This document shows, in pieces, positions 10,446 through 19,258 of a DNA stretch of 64,000 bases. This DNA is from Spiribacter sp. 2438 (lineage in GTDB: Bacteria > Pseudomonadota > Gammaproteobacteria > Nitrococcales > Nitrococcaceae). Each line of letters begins with the position of its first letter. Position 1 is the stretch's first letter. Where the stretch lies: contig NZ_CP046046.1 of NCBI RefSeq assembly GCF_009676705.1, forward strand, positions 1,054,001 through 1,118,000, in the 5' to 3' direction. A program made the position numbers and the translations under genes. The notes under the pieces are model-generated. The model was not told where the DNA came from. It saw only the letters and a program-made list of their open reading frames with translations, and ran no database searches.

Positions 10446-10462
10446 CATGTCCGGCCGACATG
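10446..10462. promoter_or_regulatory. Dyad symmetry between soxB and the metF-like gene
   Basis: CATGTC and GACATG form perfect 6-bp arms around a 5-bp centre, 69 bp upstream of the soxB ATG and 91 bp upstream of the metF-like ATG. The location in the shared promoter region makes it a candidate binding site for the GbdR-like regulator or another factor. No biochemical consensus was compared. Confidence 0.35.
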
Positions 10463-10553
10463 ACGCACCGAAGCAAACCGCCGTCGTTCGTGGCGCACCG
10501 CAACCGAGCCGTGATGCTTAGCCTGCAGACACTTCATCACCGGAGCGCCTGCC

Positions 10554-11417
10554 ATGGCCACGTGCATCAACCCGGCGAAAGAAAACCGCACCAATGGCTT
10601 TACTGCCGGCCCGGCCCGCTACGAACTCATTCCAATTCGTGGCCTGCTGGACGCGGCCAAGGCCCTGCCGACCGGGTCGACGGTGGCTGTCACCTGTTCA
10701 CCACGCCATGGCCTGGAGCGCACACTGGATGCCGCTGAGTCCTTGATGGGAATCGGCCTGCGTGCCGTTCCCCACATTGCCGCCCGGCTCCTCCGCAATG
10801 AAGCCGAGGTGCAACGGACCATCAAGCGAATCCATCGCGCCGGCATGGATGAAATTTATGTCATTGCCGGTGATGCCGAGACCCCCGTCGGCGATTTCTG
10901 CTCAGCGCTCCCCGTGCTAACCATTGTCAGTGAAATGGAGGAGCGGCCCACCCGAGTGGGTATTGCCGGCTATCCCGAGGGTCATGCGCTCATCAGCGAC
11001 GCCGCTCTGGATGAAGCGCTGTGGGCAAAGGCGGCGCACGCCGACTACGTGGTCACCCAAATGTGCTTTGATGCCAACCGAATCAGCGCCTGGGTCCGGC
11101 GGGTCGCTACCCCCGAATCCGGACTGACCGCCTGGATTGGCTTGCCGGGCGTACTGGAAATGCGCCGGCTCCTTGCCGTCTCGCTCAAAATCGGGATTGG
11201 CCAGTCCTTGCGCGCTCTGCGTCGTCAGCAGGGACTCTCCGGGCAGCTCCTTCAGGGCCACTACACGCCGGATGATCTGCTGCGGTCGCTGCTTCCACTG
11301 GTCGATGACCCTGCGATGCGAGTGAATGGTTTTCATCTCAACACCTTTAACAACGTTCCGCCTCTGATGGACTGGCGGGAAGCTTTCGAGGCCGCTTCCG
11401 TCTCGTCTCGTCAGTAG
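10554..11417 (+). CDS. Methylenetetrahydrofolate reductase family protein
   Basis: FAD-dependent TIM-barrel enzyme interconverting 5,10-methylene-THF and 5-methyl-THF (287 residues, near the usual length of the bacterial enzyme). Family signatures include the VIAGD segment near residue 103, the GIAGYPEGH motif near 140, TQMCFDANRI near 164 and GFHLNTFNN near the C-terminus. A GGAG lies upstream of the ATG. It is divergent from soxB and sits among betaine-demethylation genes, so it probably handles folate-bound C1 from that pathway rather than serving only methionine synthesis. Flux direction cannot be read from the sequence. Confidence 0.88.
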   Translation: MATCINPAKENRTNGFTAGPARYELIPIRGLLDAAKALPTGSTVAVTCSPRHGLERTLDAAESLMGIGLRAVPHIAARLLRNEAEVQRTIKRIHRAGMDEIYVIAGDAETPVGDFCSALPVLTIVSEMEERPTRVGIAGYPEGHALISDAALDEALWAKAAHADYVVTQMCFDANRISAWVRRVATPESGLTAWIGLPGVLEMRRLLAVSLKIGIGQSLRALRRQQGLSGQLLQGHYTPDDLLRSLLPLVDDPAMRVNGFHLNTFNNVPPLMDWREAFEAASVSSRQ

Positions 11418-11435
11418 GGCCTGCGCTCAGGCGGA

Positions 11436-12308
11436 CTAACGCGGAGCGATGCCACGTAACCGCTCCGAGCGCCGGCGCACCAGTTCGGCCAGACGCGGGC
11501 ATAGCTCATTGAGCACCCGTTCCCTCTGCGCCAGTTCATATCGGGGGTGCAGTGCGGAAAGTTTGATGGAGATGCCGGGATTGGACCGGCTGTCATCGGC
11601 GTTGGCCGCTGCAGCGATCGCGATGATGGCGTCGCGGTAGGCGGCCTGGTAGCGCTCGGCGTCCTCCGCGGTTCGAGCCGCCTCGCCAAGCATGTCATAT
11701 GAATAGGTATAGCCGATTTTCTCGTAGCCGCGCGCCCGTTTCATGGCAGCTTCGATGGATTGACCGAGCACGAACTGCCGGCCCATCTCACGCATGGCGC
11801 GGCTCACCGCCGTGCGAATCACGGGCTCGCCAAGACGTTTCATGGCACCTCTCAGCGTGCCGCTGACACCTTGCCCCTCGTCATCCAGCACCCGACCCGT
11901 CAGCATCAGCGCCCACGTGCCCGCGTTCACCAAACTCGAAGCTGAATGGCCCAGGTGCCGGCCCCAGTCAGCCGGCCGGATTTTGTCTTCGATCAGGGCA
12001 TCCAGGCTGGGGGCATCGGGAACGCGAAGCAGTGCCTCCGCGAGGCACATCAATGCCGTACCCTCTTCCGTCGACAGCCCGTACTCGGCAAGAAAAAGCT
12101 CCATCAGGCCCGGCCGGGGGGTGGCCCGAATCTCGCTGACCAGATCCGCCGCCTCCGCCACGATCCGGCGTCGATCGGTTTCGCTGAGCCCGGCGACATC
12201 AACCAGTGATCGCAGCGCCGACATCTCCGGCTGGCGCGCCCCATGGGTAATCGATGCCGGCAAATCCATCGGTATGTCGGGGGCCATGGCCCTGACTCGT
12301 TTATCCAT
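11436..12308 (-). pseudogene. putA: Truncated proline dehydrogenase (PutA N-terminal remnant)
   Basis: The 290 residues match the N-terminal part of bifunctional PutA: the helical arm domain (about 30-140) and the first third of the proline dehydrogenase barrel, including GYTYSYDMLGEAA near 200 and ISIKLSALHPRYE near 250. The homology stops at LAELVRR, and a short unrelated tail leads to a stop. The rest of the barrel, including the FAD and proline-binding strands, and the whole P5C dehydrogenase domain (over 700 residues) are missing. The 3' end lies only 18 bp from the MetF-like gene, so a deletion is likely. The product should not be a functional proline dehydrogenase. Confidence 0.85.
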
Positions 12309-12363
12309 GGATTCACACTAGCGAAGAAAAAGGAGTAGATTGACCCAAATAATCGATTTCCGC

Positions 12364-12376
12364 AGTACAAAGTACT
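12364..12376. promoter_or_regulatory. Inverted repeat upstream of the Lrp-type regulator
   Basis: AGTAC-AAA-GTACT is a perfect 5-bp inverted repeat in the AT-rich 86-bp space between truncated putA and the divergent Lrp/AsnC gene, 18 bp before the regulator's ATG. It is a plausible operator for that regulator. Confidence 0.45.
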
Positions 12377-12394
12377 TTTTTGAGGCCCGATGGC

Positions 12395-12868
12395 ATGTCT
12401 GATGGACCGAGTGCGACAATAGAACTGGATCGGCTGGATCGCAGCATCCTGCGCCTGCTGTCCGTGGAGGGGCGAATCAGCGTCGCCGAACTCGCCCGCC
12501 GGATCGGACGCTCCAAATCACCCACCCAGGCCCGTCTTCGAAGACTGGAGGATGCCGGAGTGATCCGCGGCTATCGGGCGATCCTTGACCCCATCAACAT
12601 TGGGGCGGCGCACGTGGCGTTTGTGGAAGTGAAGCTTTCGGACACCCGGGAGACGGCCCTTGGAGACTTCAATAATGCGGCTCGGGAGGTTCCGGAAATC
12701 GAGGAGTGCCACCTGATTGCCGGCGGCTTTGATTATCTGCTCAAAGTCCGCACGCCCAGTATCGTGAGCTACCGGCGGGTGCTGGCAGAAAACATATCGA
12801 CGCTGCCCCACGTTGCTGCCACCAGCACCTATGTGGCCATGGAGGCGGTTAAGGAGCTGGGGCCGTAG
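12395..12868 (+). CDS. Lrp/AsnC family regulator, PutR-like
   Basis: Feast/famine regulator of 157 residues: N-terminal winged HTH (LDRLDRSILRLLSVEGRIS through the KSPTQARLRRLEDAGVI recognition region) and a C-terminal RAM ligand domain. ATG 12395 is chosen; a TTG at 12380 in the same frame is possible, and GAGG precedes the ATG. Divergent Lrp-type genes next to putA encode the proline-responsive activator PutR in several proteobacteria, so this was probably the regulator of the now truncated putA (inference). Confidence 0.82.
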   Translation: MSDGPSATIELDRLDRSILRLLSVEGRISVAELARRIGRSKSPTQARLRRLEDAGVIRGYRAILDPINIGAAHVAFVEVKLSDTRETALGDFNNAAREVPEIEECHLIAGGFDYLLKVRTPSIVSYRRVLAENISTLPHVAATSTYVAMEAVKELGP

Positions 12869-12980
12869 CTGTCGCAGCAACTGGCTTGGGTGCCGTTTTC
12901 GGAAAACCACCGCGACATCGGTGCTCACATACTCGATCCGTCTGCGAATTCAGCATTTCCCGATCAGGAGCGCAATTGTC

Positions 12981-14711
12981 ATGGCCAGTATCCCCTCTGC
13001 CACCCCATTGACCGCTTTCATGGGCAGCGATCTGGAAATCGCCCGACAGGCAAATTTGAAACCGATTGCGGAAATTGCGGATCGCCTGGGGTTGCCCCCC
13101 GGCACCATCGAGCCCCACGGACACCATGTGGGAAAGATTCCACTGGAAGTTATTGAGGATCGAGCCATCCGCAAACCGGCTCGATACATCGTCGTCTCGG
13201 CGATTACGCCCACCCCTCTCGGAGAGGGCAAAACCACCACCAGCGTCGGCCTCGCGCAGGGATTTCACCACGTCGGCAAGACAGCGACGGTGGCGCTGCG
13301 TCAGCCATCCATGGGACCGACTTTCGGCATCAAGGGCGGCGCTGCCGGCGGCGGCTGGAGTCAGGTGGTCCCCATGGAACGGATCAACCTGCATCTGACC
13401 GGCGACATTCACGCTGTCACCGCGGCCCACAATTTGCTGGCGGCGATGGTGGATAATCACCTCTACCATGGCAACGCCTGCGGCCTGGACATCAATCAGG
13501 TGGCCTGGCGCCGGGTGATGGACATCAATGACCGGGGGCTGCGCCAGATCGTCACCGGGCTCGGTGGCAAAGCCAATGGACTGCCCCGAGAAACCGGATT
13601 TGATATCACCGCCGCCTCGGAAGTGATGGCCGTTCTGGCACTGGCGGACTCTCTGGAGGATCTGCGGCGGCGGCTTGGGCGCATTGTGGTGGGCTGGACA
13701 CCCGACGGACACGGGGTCACCGCCGAAGAGATTGGCTGTGCCGGCGCCATGGCCGTGATGCTCAAGGAAGCCATGAAGCCCAATCTCATGCAGACCATGG
13801 AGAATACCCCCGTACTGATCCACGGCGGGCCTTTCGGCAATATCGCCCACGGCAATTCTTCCGTCGTGGCGGATCAGATCGGTCTGCTAGGCAGCGACTA
13901 TCTGGTCACCGAGGCCGGATTCGGGGCCGACATGGGGGCCGAGCGGTTCTTCAACATCAAGTGTCGGGCCTCCGGTATGCAGCCTGATGCGGCGGTGCTG
14001 GTGGCCACGGTGCGCGGGCTCAAGGTCCACTCCGGACGTCATCGGGTGGTCGCTGGCAAACCCTTGCCCGACAGCATGCTCACCGAGAACCCGGATGATG
14101 TGGCCGTTGGCGCGGCAAACCTGCGCCGCCAGATCGAAAATCTGCGCCTGCATGGCGTGCCGGTCGTGGTCGCCATTAACGCCTTTCCCAGCGACTACCC
14201 GAGTGAGCACGACGTGATCACCGCCGTTGCCCGGGAAATGGGCGCACGGGTCGAAACCTGCACCCACGTCAGAGACGGGGGCGCGGGAGCGGCCGCTCTC
14301 GCCCACGCGGTGGTCGAGGCTGCGGAAGAACCCAGCCGGTTCGAAATGCTCTACCCGGGCGAAATGCCGTTGTCTGAAAAAATCGACACCCTGGCTCAGC
14401 GGGTTTATGGCGCCGAGGCCGTCGATTTTTCTCCGGCCGCCCAGCGCCAGCTGGACCAGTTCACGGCCCAGGGTTTTGGTCACCTGCCCATCTGCGTGGC
14501 AAAAACCCATCTGTCCCTGTCATCGGACCCGTCGCTGACCGGCGCGCCCACCGGATGGCGCATGCCGGTCCGGGAAGTGCGCCTCTCCGCCGGCGCCGGT
14601 TTCCTCTATGCGCTCTGTGGAGACATCCGCACCATGCCCGGCCTGGGCGCCAGTCCCGCTGCCGCCCGCATGGATATCAACGAAATGGGCGAAATCGAAG
14701 GCCTCTTTTGA
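12981..14711 (+). CDS. fhs: Formate-tetrahydrofolate ligase
   Basis: ATP-dependent 10-formyl-THF synthetase, 576 residues. The P-loop TPLGEGKTTTS lies near residue 75, followed by RQPSMGPTFGIKGGAAGGG and the C-terminal GEIEGLF ending common in the family. ATG 12981 with AGGAG upstream fits; the longer frame starting inside the regulator is not used. It works in reverse in C1 oxidation (formyl-THF to formate plus ATP), consistent with the formate dehydrogenase genes immediately downstream and the demethylases upstream. A folD gene is not in the window. Confidence 0.96.
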   Translation: MASIPSATPLTAFMGSDLEIARQANLKPIAEIADRLGLPPGTIEPHGHHVGKIPLEVIEDRAIRKPARYIVVSAITPTPLGEGKTTTSVGLAQGFHHVGKTATVALRQPSMGPTFGIKGGAAGGGWSQVVPMERINLHLTGDIHAVTAAHNLLAAMVDNHLYHGNACGLDINQVAWRRVMDINDRGLRQIVTGLGGKANGLPRETGFDITAASEVMAVLALADSLEDLRRRLGRIVVGWTPDGHGVTAEEIGCAGAMAVMLKEAMKPNLMQTMENTPVLIHGGPFGNIAHGNSSVVADQIGLLGSDYLVTEAGFGADMGAERFFNIKCRASGMQPDAAVLVATVRGLKVHSGRHRVVAGKPLPDSMLTENPDDVAVGAANLRRQIENLRLHGVPVVVAINAFPSDYPSEHDVITAVAREMGARVETCTHVRDGGAGAAALAHAVVEAAEEPSRFEMLYPGEMPLSEKIDTLAQRVYGAEAVDFSPAAQRQLDQFTAQGFGHLPICVAKTHLSLSSDPSLTGAPTGWRMPVREVRLSAGAGFLYALCGDIRTMPGLGASPAAARMDINEMGEIEGLF

Positions 14712-14731
14712 CGGGGGTAACCATTCAAGCG

Positions 14732-16378
14732 ATGAGCAAGCCCGTAACAGACCGCCTACTCACCGCCCTTCAGGCGATCCAGGAAAGCCAGGGGGCCGTG
14801 TCCGACACCGCCCTGAAAGCGCTGTCGCAGGCCAGATCCGAGCCGCTCTATCGCCTTGAGGGACTACGCAGTTTCTATCCCGTATTTCGGGAGATCGCGG
14901 GAGCCCCCCACCGACTGCAAATCTGTCGAGATGGGCCCTGCCGGCTCAAGGGCCAAGCCCTGGCGGCGGATCTTCAGGTGGCACTGGACGGCAGACAAGA
15001 CCTCGATATCGAAATGGTCTCCTGTCTGGGGCTTTGCGACTGCGCACCGGCGTCGGCGCTCAATGAGACGCCGGGGCCATTGCCTGACGCATCGACGGTC
15101 ATCGAGTGGCTGGACAACGCCCACTGGCCCATCCCCGTGGCCACGAACAACCTCCAGCGACTACCCACGGATCCCTACCCGGGTGTCGACTGCCGGTATG
15201 GCGCCATCAAGGCATGGCGGGATCGTCCAGCGGAGGACATCATCCGCGAAATCGAAGCCGCAGGCCTTCAGGGACTGGGCGGTGCCGCTTTCCCCACGGC
15301 ACGCAAGTGGGCTTTTACCCGCGCCGCCAGCGGCGAACCCCGAACCGTCATCTGCAACGCCGATGAGAGCGAGCCAGGGACCTTCAAGGATCGGCATTTA
15401 CTGGAAAACGCCCCACACCTGGTCATCGAAGGCATGCTGCTCGGGGGCGTCGTCATTGGTGCCAGCCTGGGGGTCATTTACCTGCGTCATGAATACCATC
15501 AGGCTCGCCGGCGGATCGAGGAGGCACTGGCGACAGCCCGTGGGAGCGGCGTGCTCGGCCCCGACGCCCGTGGCCCCGGCCTGGCTTTCGACATTGAGCT
15601 CTTCGTCTCTCCCGGGGGCTACATCCTCGGCGAGGAAACCGCCCTGCTGGAGGCTCTCGAAGACCGTCGGGGAGAGCCACGGCATAAGCCGCCGTTCCCG
15701 ACCACTGTGGGCCTGCATGGGGGCCCCACGCTGATTAACAACGTTGAGACCCTGGCCGCGGTTACCACGATTCTGGCGCGGGGCGCCTCATGGTGGCGCG
15801 CCCAGGGCCGGGGCGAGCACGCCGGCCTGAAATATATCTGCGTGTCCGGCGACATCAAGACACCGCAGGTCCTCTGCCTGCCCTGGGGCTCGACGGTGGC
15901 CGAGGCTATTGAGGGATGTGGCGGACTCAGCGATGGCCGGAATCTGCTGGCATTTTCTCCCGGCGGCGCTTCCACGCCATTCCTGCCGCCCACGGCGGCA
16001 GACACGCCGATGACTTTCGACGATTTACGCGCAGCGGGCAGCGGGCTGGGCACCGGCGCCTTGTTTGTGGTGGGGACTGGCCGGAGCCTGGCGGATGTCC
16101 TGCTGGCACAGGCACACTTTTTCCGCAACGAGTCCTGCGGCAAGTGCGTGCCCTGCCGGGTGGGCTCCGCCAAAGGGGTGGAAATGGCCGAATCGGCCTT
16201 GGAGCACAGCCCCGCCCCCATCGAACAGGCCCTCGAGACGCTTCACCACACCCTGAGCCGAACATCCATTTGCGGCCTAGGGCAGGTGGCCCTGCTGCCA
16301 CTGGTGGATGGTCTTCGCCGATTTCCCGATGAGCCATCGCTAAAACCCCTGAAGGGTTTCACCACCGGAGCGGACTGA
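14732..16378 (+). CDS. NAD-dependent formate dehydrogenase, fused NuoE/NuoF-type subunit
   Basis: Diaphorase part of a soluble formate dehydrogenase, 548 residues. An N-terminal NuoE/FdsG-like thioredoxin-fold 2Fe-2S domain (about 1-140; cysteine pairs CRDGPC and CLGLC) is fused to a NuoF/FdsB-like domain. The latter has GRGGxGFP-like GLGGAAFPTARKW, NADESEPGTFKDR for FMN/NAD, and ESCGKCVPCR plus a later cysteine for the 4Fe-4S cluster. In FdsGBA enzymes these are separate genes. It starts 20 bp after fhs, and its TGA overlaps the next ATG. Confidence 0.93.
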   Translation: MSKPVTDRLLTALQAIQESQGAVSDTALKALSQARSEPLYRLEGLRSFYPVFREIAGAPHRLQICRDGPCRLKGQALAADLQVALDGRQDLDIEMVSCLGLCDCAPASALNETPGPLPDASTVIEWLDNAHWPIPVATNNLQRLPTDPYPGVDCRYGAIKAWRDRPAEDIIREIEAAGLQGLGGAAFPTARKWAFTRAASGEPRTVICNADESEPGTFKDRHLLENAPHLVIEGMLLGGVVIGASLGVIYLRHEYHQARRRIEEALATARGSGVLGPDARGPGLAFDIELFVSPGGYILGEETALLEALEDRRGEPRHKPPFPTTVGLHGGPTLINNVETLAAVTTILARGASWWRAQGRGEHAGLKYICVSGDIKTPQVLCLPWGSTVAEAIEGCGGLSDGRNLLAFSPGGASTPFLPPTAADTPMTFDDLRAAGSGLGTGALFVVGTGRSLADVLLAQAHFFRNESCGKCVPCRVGSAKGVEMAESALEHSPAPIEQALETLHHTLSRTSICGLGQVALLPLVDGLRRFPDEPSLKPLKGFTTGAD

Positions 16379-17055
16379 TGGCCGATATCACTCTGACCAT
16401 CGACGGCATTGAGGTGACGGTGCCCGCGGGGACCACCATCTGGGAAGCCGCCACCCGCATCGGCATCGAAATCCCCGTGCTCTGTCATGACCCCCGACTG
16501 CCACCGGCGGGCGTCTGTCGGCTATGCGCGGTTGATGTCGGCGAGCGGACACTGCCTGCCGCCTGCGTTCGACCCGTGGAGCCCGGCATGACCGTGGTGA
16601 CCGATGGTGCGGAAATTCATGACCACCGTCGGGTGCTCACCGAACTCCTGCTCGCTGATCAGCCGCCGCAGAGCCGGCGCGAACAAACCACCGGGGACGA
16701 TGCCCTCTATGCCCTGGCCCGAAACCTGGAGATCGAAGGCTTCCCGTGGCCGGACGGCGGCAACGAATCGGTCGCTACCCGCGGCCAGGACCACAGCTCG
16801 CCGGTGATTGCCGTCGATCACCAAGCCTGCATACTCTGTGATCGTTGCGTCCGCGCCTGCGATGACATTCAGCACAACGATGTCATCACCCGCACTGGTA
16901 AGGGGCACGCCGTGCGCATCGGTTTTGACCTCGACGTTCCCATGGCCAAGAGCAGCTGCGTGTCCTGTGGCGAGTGTGTCGCTGTCTGCCCCACCGGCGC
17001 GCTCACTCATCAGTCGCTCCCCACGATCCCATCGCCGCGGGAAGAAAACCCATGA
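16378..17055 (+). CDS. Formate dehydrogenase iron-sulfur subunit (HoxU/NuoG N-terminus-like)
   Basis: Electron-transfer subunit of 225 residues: a plant-type 2Fe-2S ferredoxin domain (about 1-80; LCHDPRL, GVCRLC and the later C form the ligand set) followed by two 4Fe-4S motifs, CILCDRCVRAC and CVSCGECVAVC. In FdsA and NuoG this module is the N-terminus of the large subunit; here it is an independent gene. Overlapping stop/start codons on both sides indicate tight coupling with the flanking formate dehydrogenase subunits. Confidence 0.92.
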   Translation: MADITLTIDGIEVTVPAGTTIWEAATRIGIEIPVLCHDPRLPPAGVCRLCAVDVGERTLPAACVRPVEPGMTVVTDGAEIHDHRRVLTELLLADQPPQSRREQTTGDDALYALARNLEIEGFPWPDGGNESVATRGQDHSSPVIAVDHQACILCDRCVRACDDIQHNDVITRTGKGHAVRIGFDLDVPMAKSSCVSCGECVAVCPTGALTHQSLPTIPSPREENP

Positions 17056-19235
17056 AGCAGTTCAACCCTGAGGCAGAGACCGCCGCCCTCGCCGACATCC
17101 AGGAAGTGCCAACCCTCTGTCCCTATTGCGGCGTCGGCTGCGCACTGAGCTACGGCGTTGACCCGGCAGGGACGATTCATTACGCGCGGGGTCGGGATGG
17201 ATGGTCCAATGCCGAGCGCCTCTGCGTCAAGGGCCGCTATGGCTTTGATTACGCCGCCCACTCCCAGCGTCTCACCCAACCATTGATCCGGCGGGAATCG
17301 GCTTACCCCCGAAGTGCGCTGAGCGGTTACAGCCGGGGCCAGCACAGCGGACCCGGCAAGCCTGGAGGGATCGTCGACTACGCGGAGGTGCTGCCTCATT
17401 TCCGGCCGGCCTCCTGGGAGGAGGCGCTGGACCGGGTGGCTGATGGCTTCAGCCAGATCCGCAAAGCTCACGGGCCTGGGGCTCTGGCGGGCTTCGGCTC
17501 CGCCAAGGGCTCCAATGAGGAAGCCTACCTTTTCCAGAAGTTCATGCGAGCCGTGATTGGCACTAACAATGTGGATCACTGCACTCGCCTCTGCCACGCC
17601 TCATCGGTGTACGCGCTGATCGAGGGCATCGGCTCCGGGGCAGTCACCAATGTGGTCCGCGATGTGGAAAACGCCGAGGTGGCACTGCTGGCGGGCTGTA
17701 ATCCCACCGCCAACCATCCCGTGGCCGCCACCTTCATGAAACAGGCCGCGGCGACCGGCACTCAGCTGTTGGCGGTGAACATTCGTCGCCCGGACATCGC
17801 GGATCGCTGTACCCAGTACTGTCAGATCCAGCCCGGCTCCGATGTGGCGTTCTACAACGCGGTAATGCACGTCATCATTGACGAAAACCTGCATGATCGG
17901 TCGTTCATCGACTCGCGGACCGAAGGCTTCGAGGCCCTGAAAACGGCGGTGGAGGGTTACCCGCCGTCGGTTGCCGAGGCACTCACCGGGGTTCCGGCCA
18001 ACGCCATCGTGGAATTCGCCCGCCGTTTCGGTGAGGCCCGCAGCGCCATGATCTTCTGGGGCATGGGCATCAGCCAGCACACCTTTGGCACCGACAATGC
18101 CCGCTGTCTGATCGCCTTGGCACTGCTCACCGGCAACGTCGGACGGCCGGGCACGGGGCTCCACCCGCTGCGGGGTCAGAACAACGTTCAGGGTGCGTCG
18201 GATGCCGGCCTCATCCCCATGTACTATCCCGGCTACCAGCCGGTCACCGACCCCGAGGCGCGGCAACGACTCGAGGCATTGTGGGGCGTGAATCTTCCCG
18301 ATCAGCCAGGGCTTACCACGGTGGAAATCACCCACGCGGCGCTGAGCGGTAAAGTACGCGGGCTGTACTGCCTCGGCGAAAACCCCTTTCTCTCGGATCC
18401 GGATATCAATCGCGTGCGCGAGGCGCTTGCCAGCCTGGACTGCCTGGTGGTCCAGGACCTGTTCATCACGGAGACCGCCGAGTTCGCCGATGTCATCCTG
18501 CCGGCTTCCGCGTTCATGGAGAAGACCGGCACCTTCACCAATACGGATCGCCGGGTGCAAAAGGGTCAGGCTGTCCGCCACCCCCCGGGCGAGGCAAGAC
18601 AGGACTGGCACATCATGCGCGATCTGGCGGAGCGGCTCGGACATCGCTGGGACTATGCCAACGAAGCCGAGATTTTCGACGAGCTGGTGGCCGCCGCGCC
18701 CCTCTATCGCAACCTCAGTCATGCCTCGATCGGTGAAACCGGCCGCTGGTATCCCTGCCCCGATCCCGCCTCGGACGGTGAGCGCCTGTTATTTTCCGAG
18801 ACCTTTCCCATTGGCCGCGCACGATTCGTGCCTGCCCAGCTGGGCAGTCCACGGGAGCGCCCCGATCATCGGTATCCCTATGTGCTCAACACCGGGCGGC
18901 AGCTTGAACACTGGCACACGGGTGTCATGACCCGCCGCTCCCGGGCCCTTGACGCCATCGCTCCCGAGGCCCGGGTGGAGGTCCATCCCGATGATGCCAA
19001 AGCCCTTGGCCTGGAGCCTGATACCTGGGCCGAACTCACCTCCCGGCGCGGAGCGGTCACCGTCCGGGTGCGAATGAGTCGGGACGTCGCCCGGGGCACG
19101 CTATTTCTGCCCATGCACTTTCGGGAGGCGGCGGCGAATCTGCTCACTGACCCCGCCCTGGACCCCTTTGGCAAGATCCCGGCCTACAAAATCACCGCCG
19201 TTGCGGTTCGATCGGTCCCTGGCCCACCCCCCTGA
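17052..19235 (+). CDS. Formate dehydrogenase catalytic alpha subunit (molybdopterin)
   Basis: Molybdopterin bis-MGD subunit, 727 residues, oxidising formate to CO2. A 4Fe-4S ligand set CPYCGVGC plus a later C occupies residues ~18-60. DHCTRLCHASS carries the cysteine that replaces selenocysteine as Mo ligand, and the C-terminal molydop-binding domain spans about 610-720. ATG 17052 overlaps the preceding stop (ATGA). It lacks the N-terminal ferredoxin module usual in FdsA, which is encoded by the preceding gene. Accessory fdhD/fdsC genes are not in the window. Confidence 0.95.
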   Translation: MKQFNPEAETAALADIQEVPTLCPYCGVGCALSYGVDPAGTIHYARGRDGWSNAERLCVKGRYGFDYAAHSQRLTQPLIRRESAYPRSALSGYSRGQHSGPGKPGGIVDYAEVLPHFRPASWEEALDRVADGFSQIRKAHGPGALAGFGSAKGSNEEAYLFQKFMRAVIGTNNVDHCTRLCHASSVYALIEGIGSGAVTNVVRDVENAEVALLAGCNPTANHPVAATFMKQAAATGTQLLAVNIRRPDIADRCTQYCQIQPGSDVAFYNAVMHVIIDENLHDRSFIDSRTEGFEALKTAVEGYPPSVAEALTGVPANAIVEFARRFGEARSAMIFWGMGISQHTFGTDNARCLIALALLTGNVGRPGTGLHPLRGQNNVQGASDAGLIPMYYPGYQPVTDPEARQRLEALWGVNLPDQPGLTTVEITHAALSGKVRGLYCLGENPFLSDPDINRVREALASLDCLVVQDLFITETAEFADVILPASAFMEKTGTFTNTDRRVQKGQAVRHPPGEARQDWHIMRDLAERLGHRWDYANEAEIFDELVAAAPLYRNLSHASIGETGRWYPCPDPASDGERLLFSETFPIGRARFVPAQLGSPRERPDHRYPYVLNTGRQLEHWHTGVMTRRSRALDAIAPEARVEVHPDDAKALGLEPDTWAELTSRRGAVTVRVRMSRDVARGTLFLPMHFREAAANLLTDPALDPFGKIPAYKITAVAVRSVPGPPP

Positions 19236-19258
19236 TCAAACGGAATGACCCGACGGAT

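Noticed and set aside
12869-12980. Folate- or glycine-type riboswitch before fhs
   Set aside because: The 112-bp leader shows no conserved riboswitch core or strong stems.
17601-18722. 373-codon open frame antisense to the formate dehydrogenase alpha gene
   Set aside because: No domain signature, and the sense gene is unambiguous.
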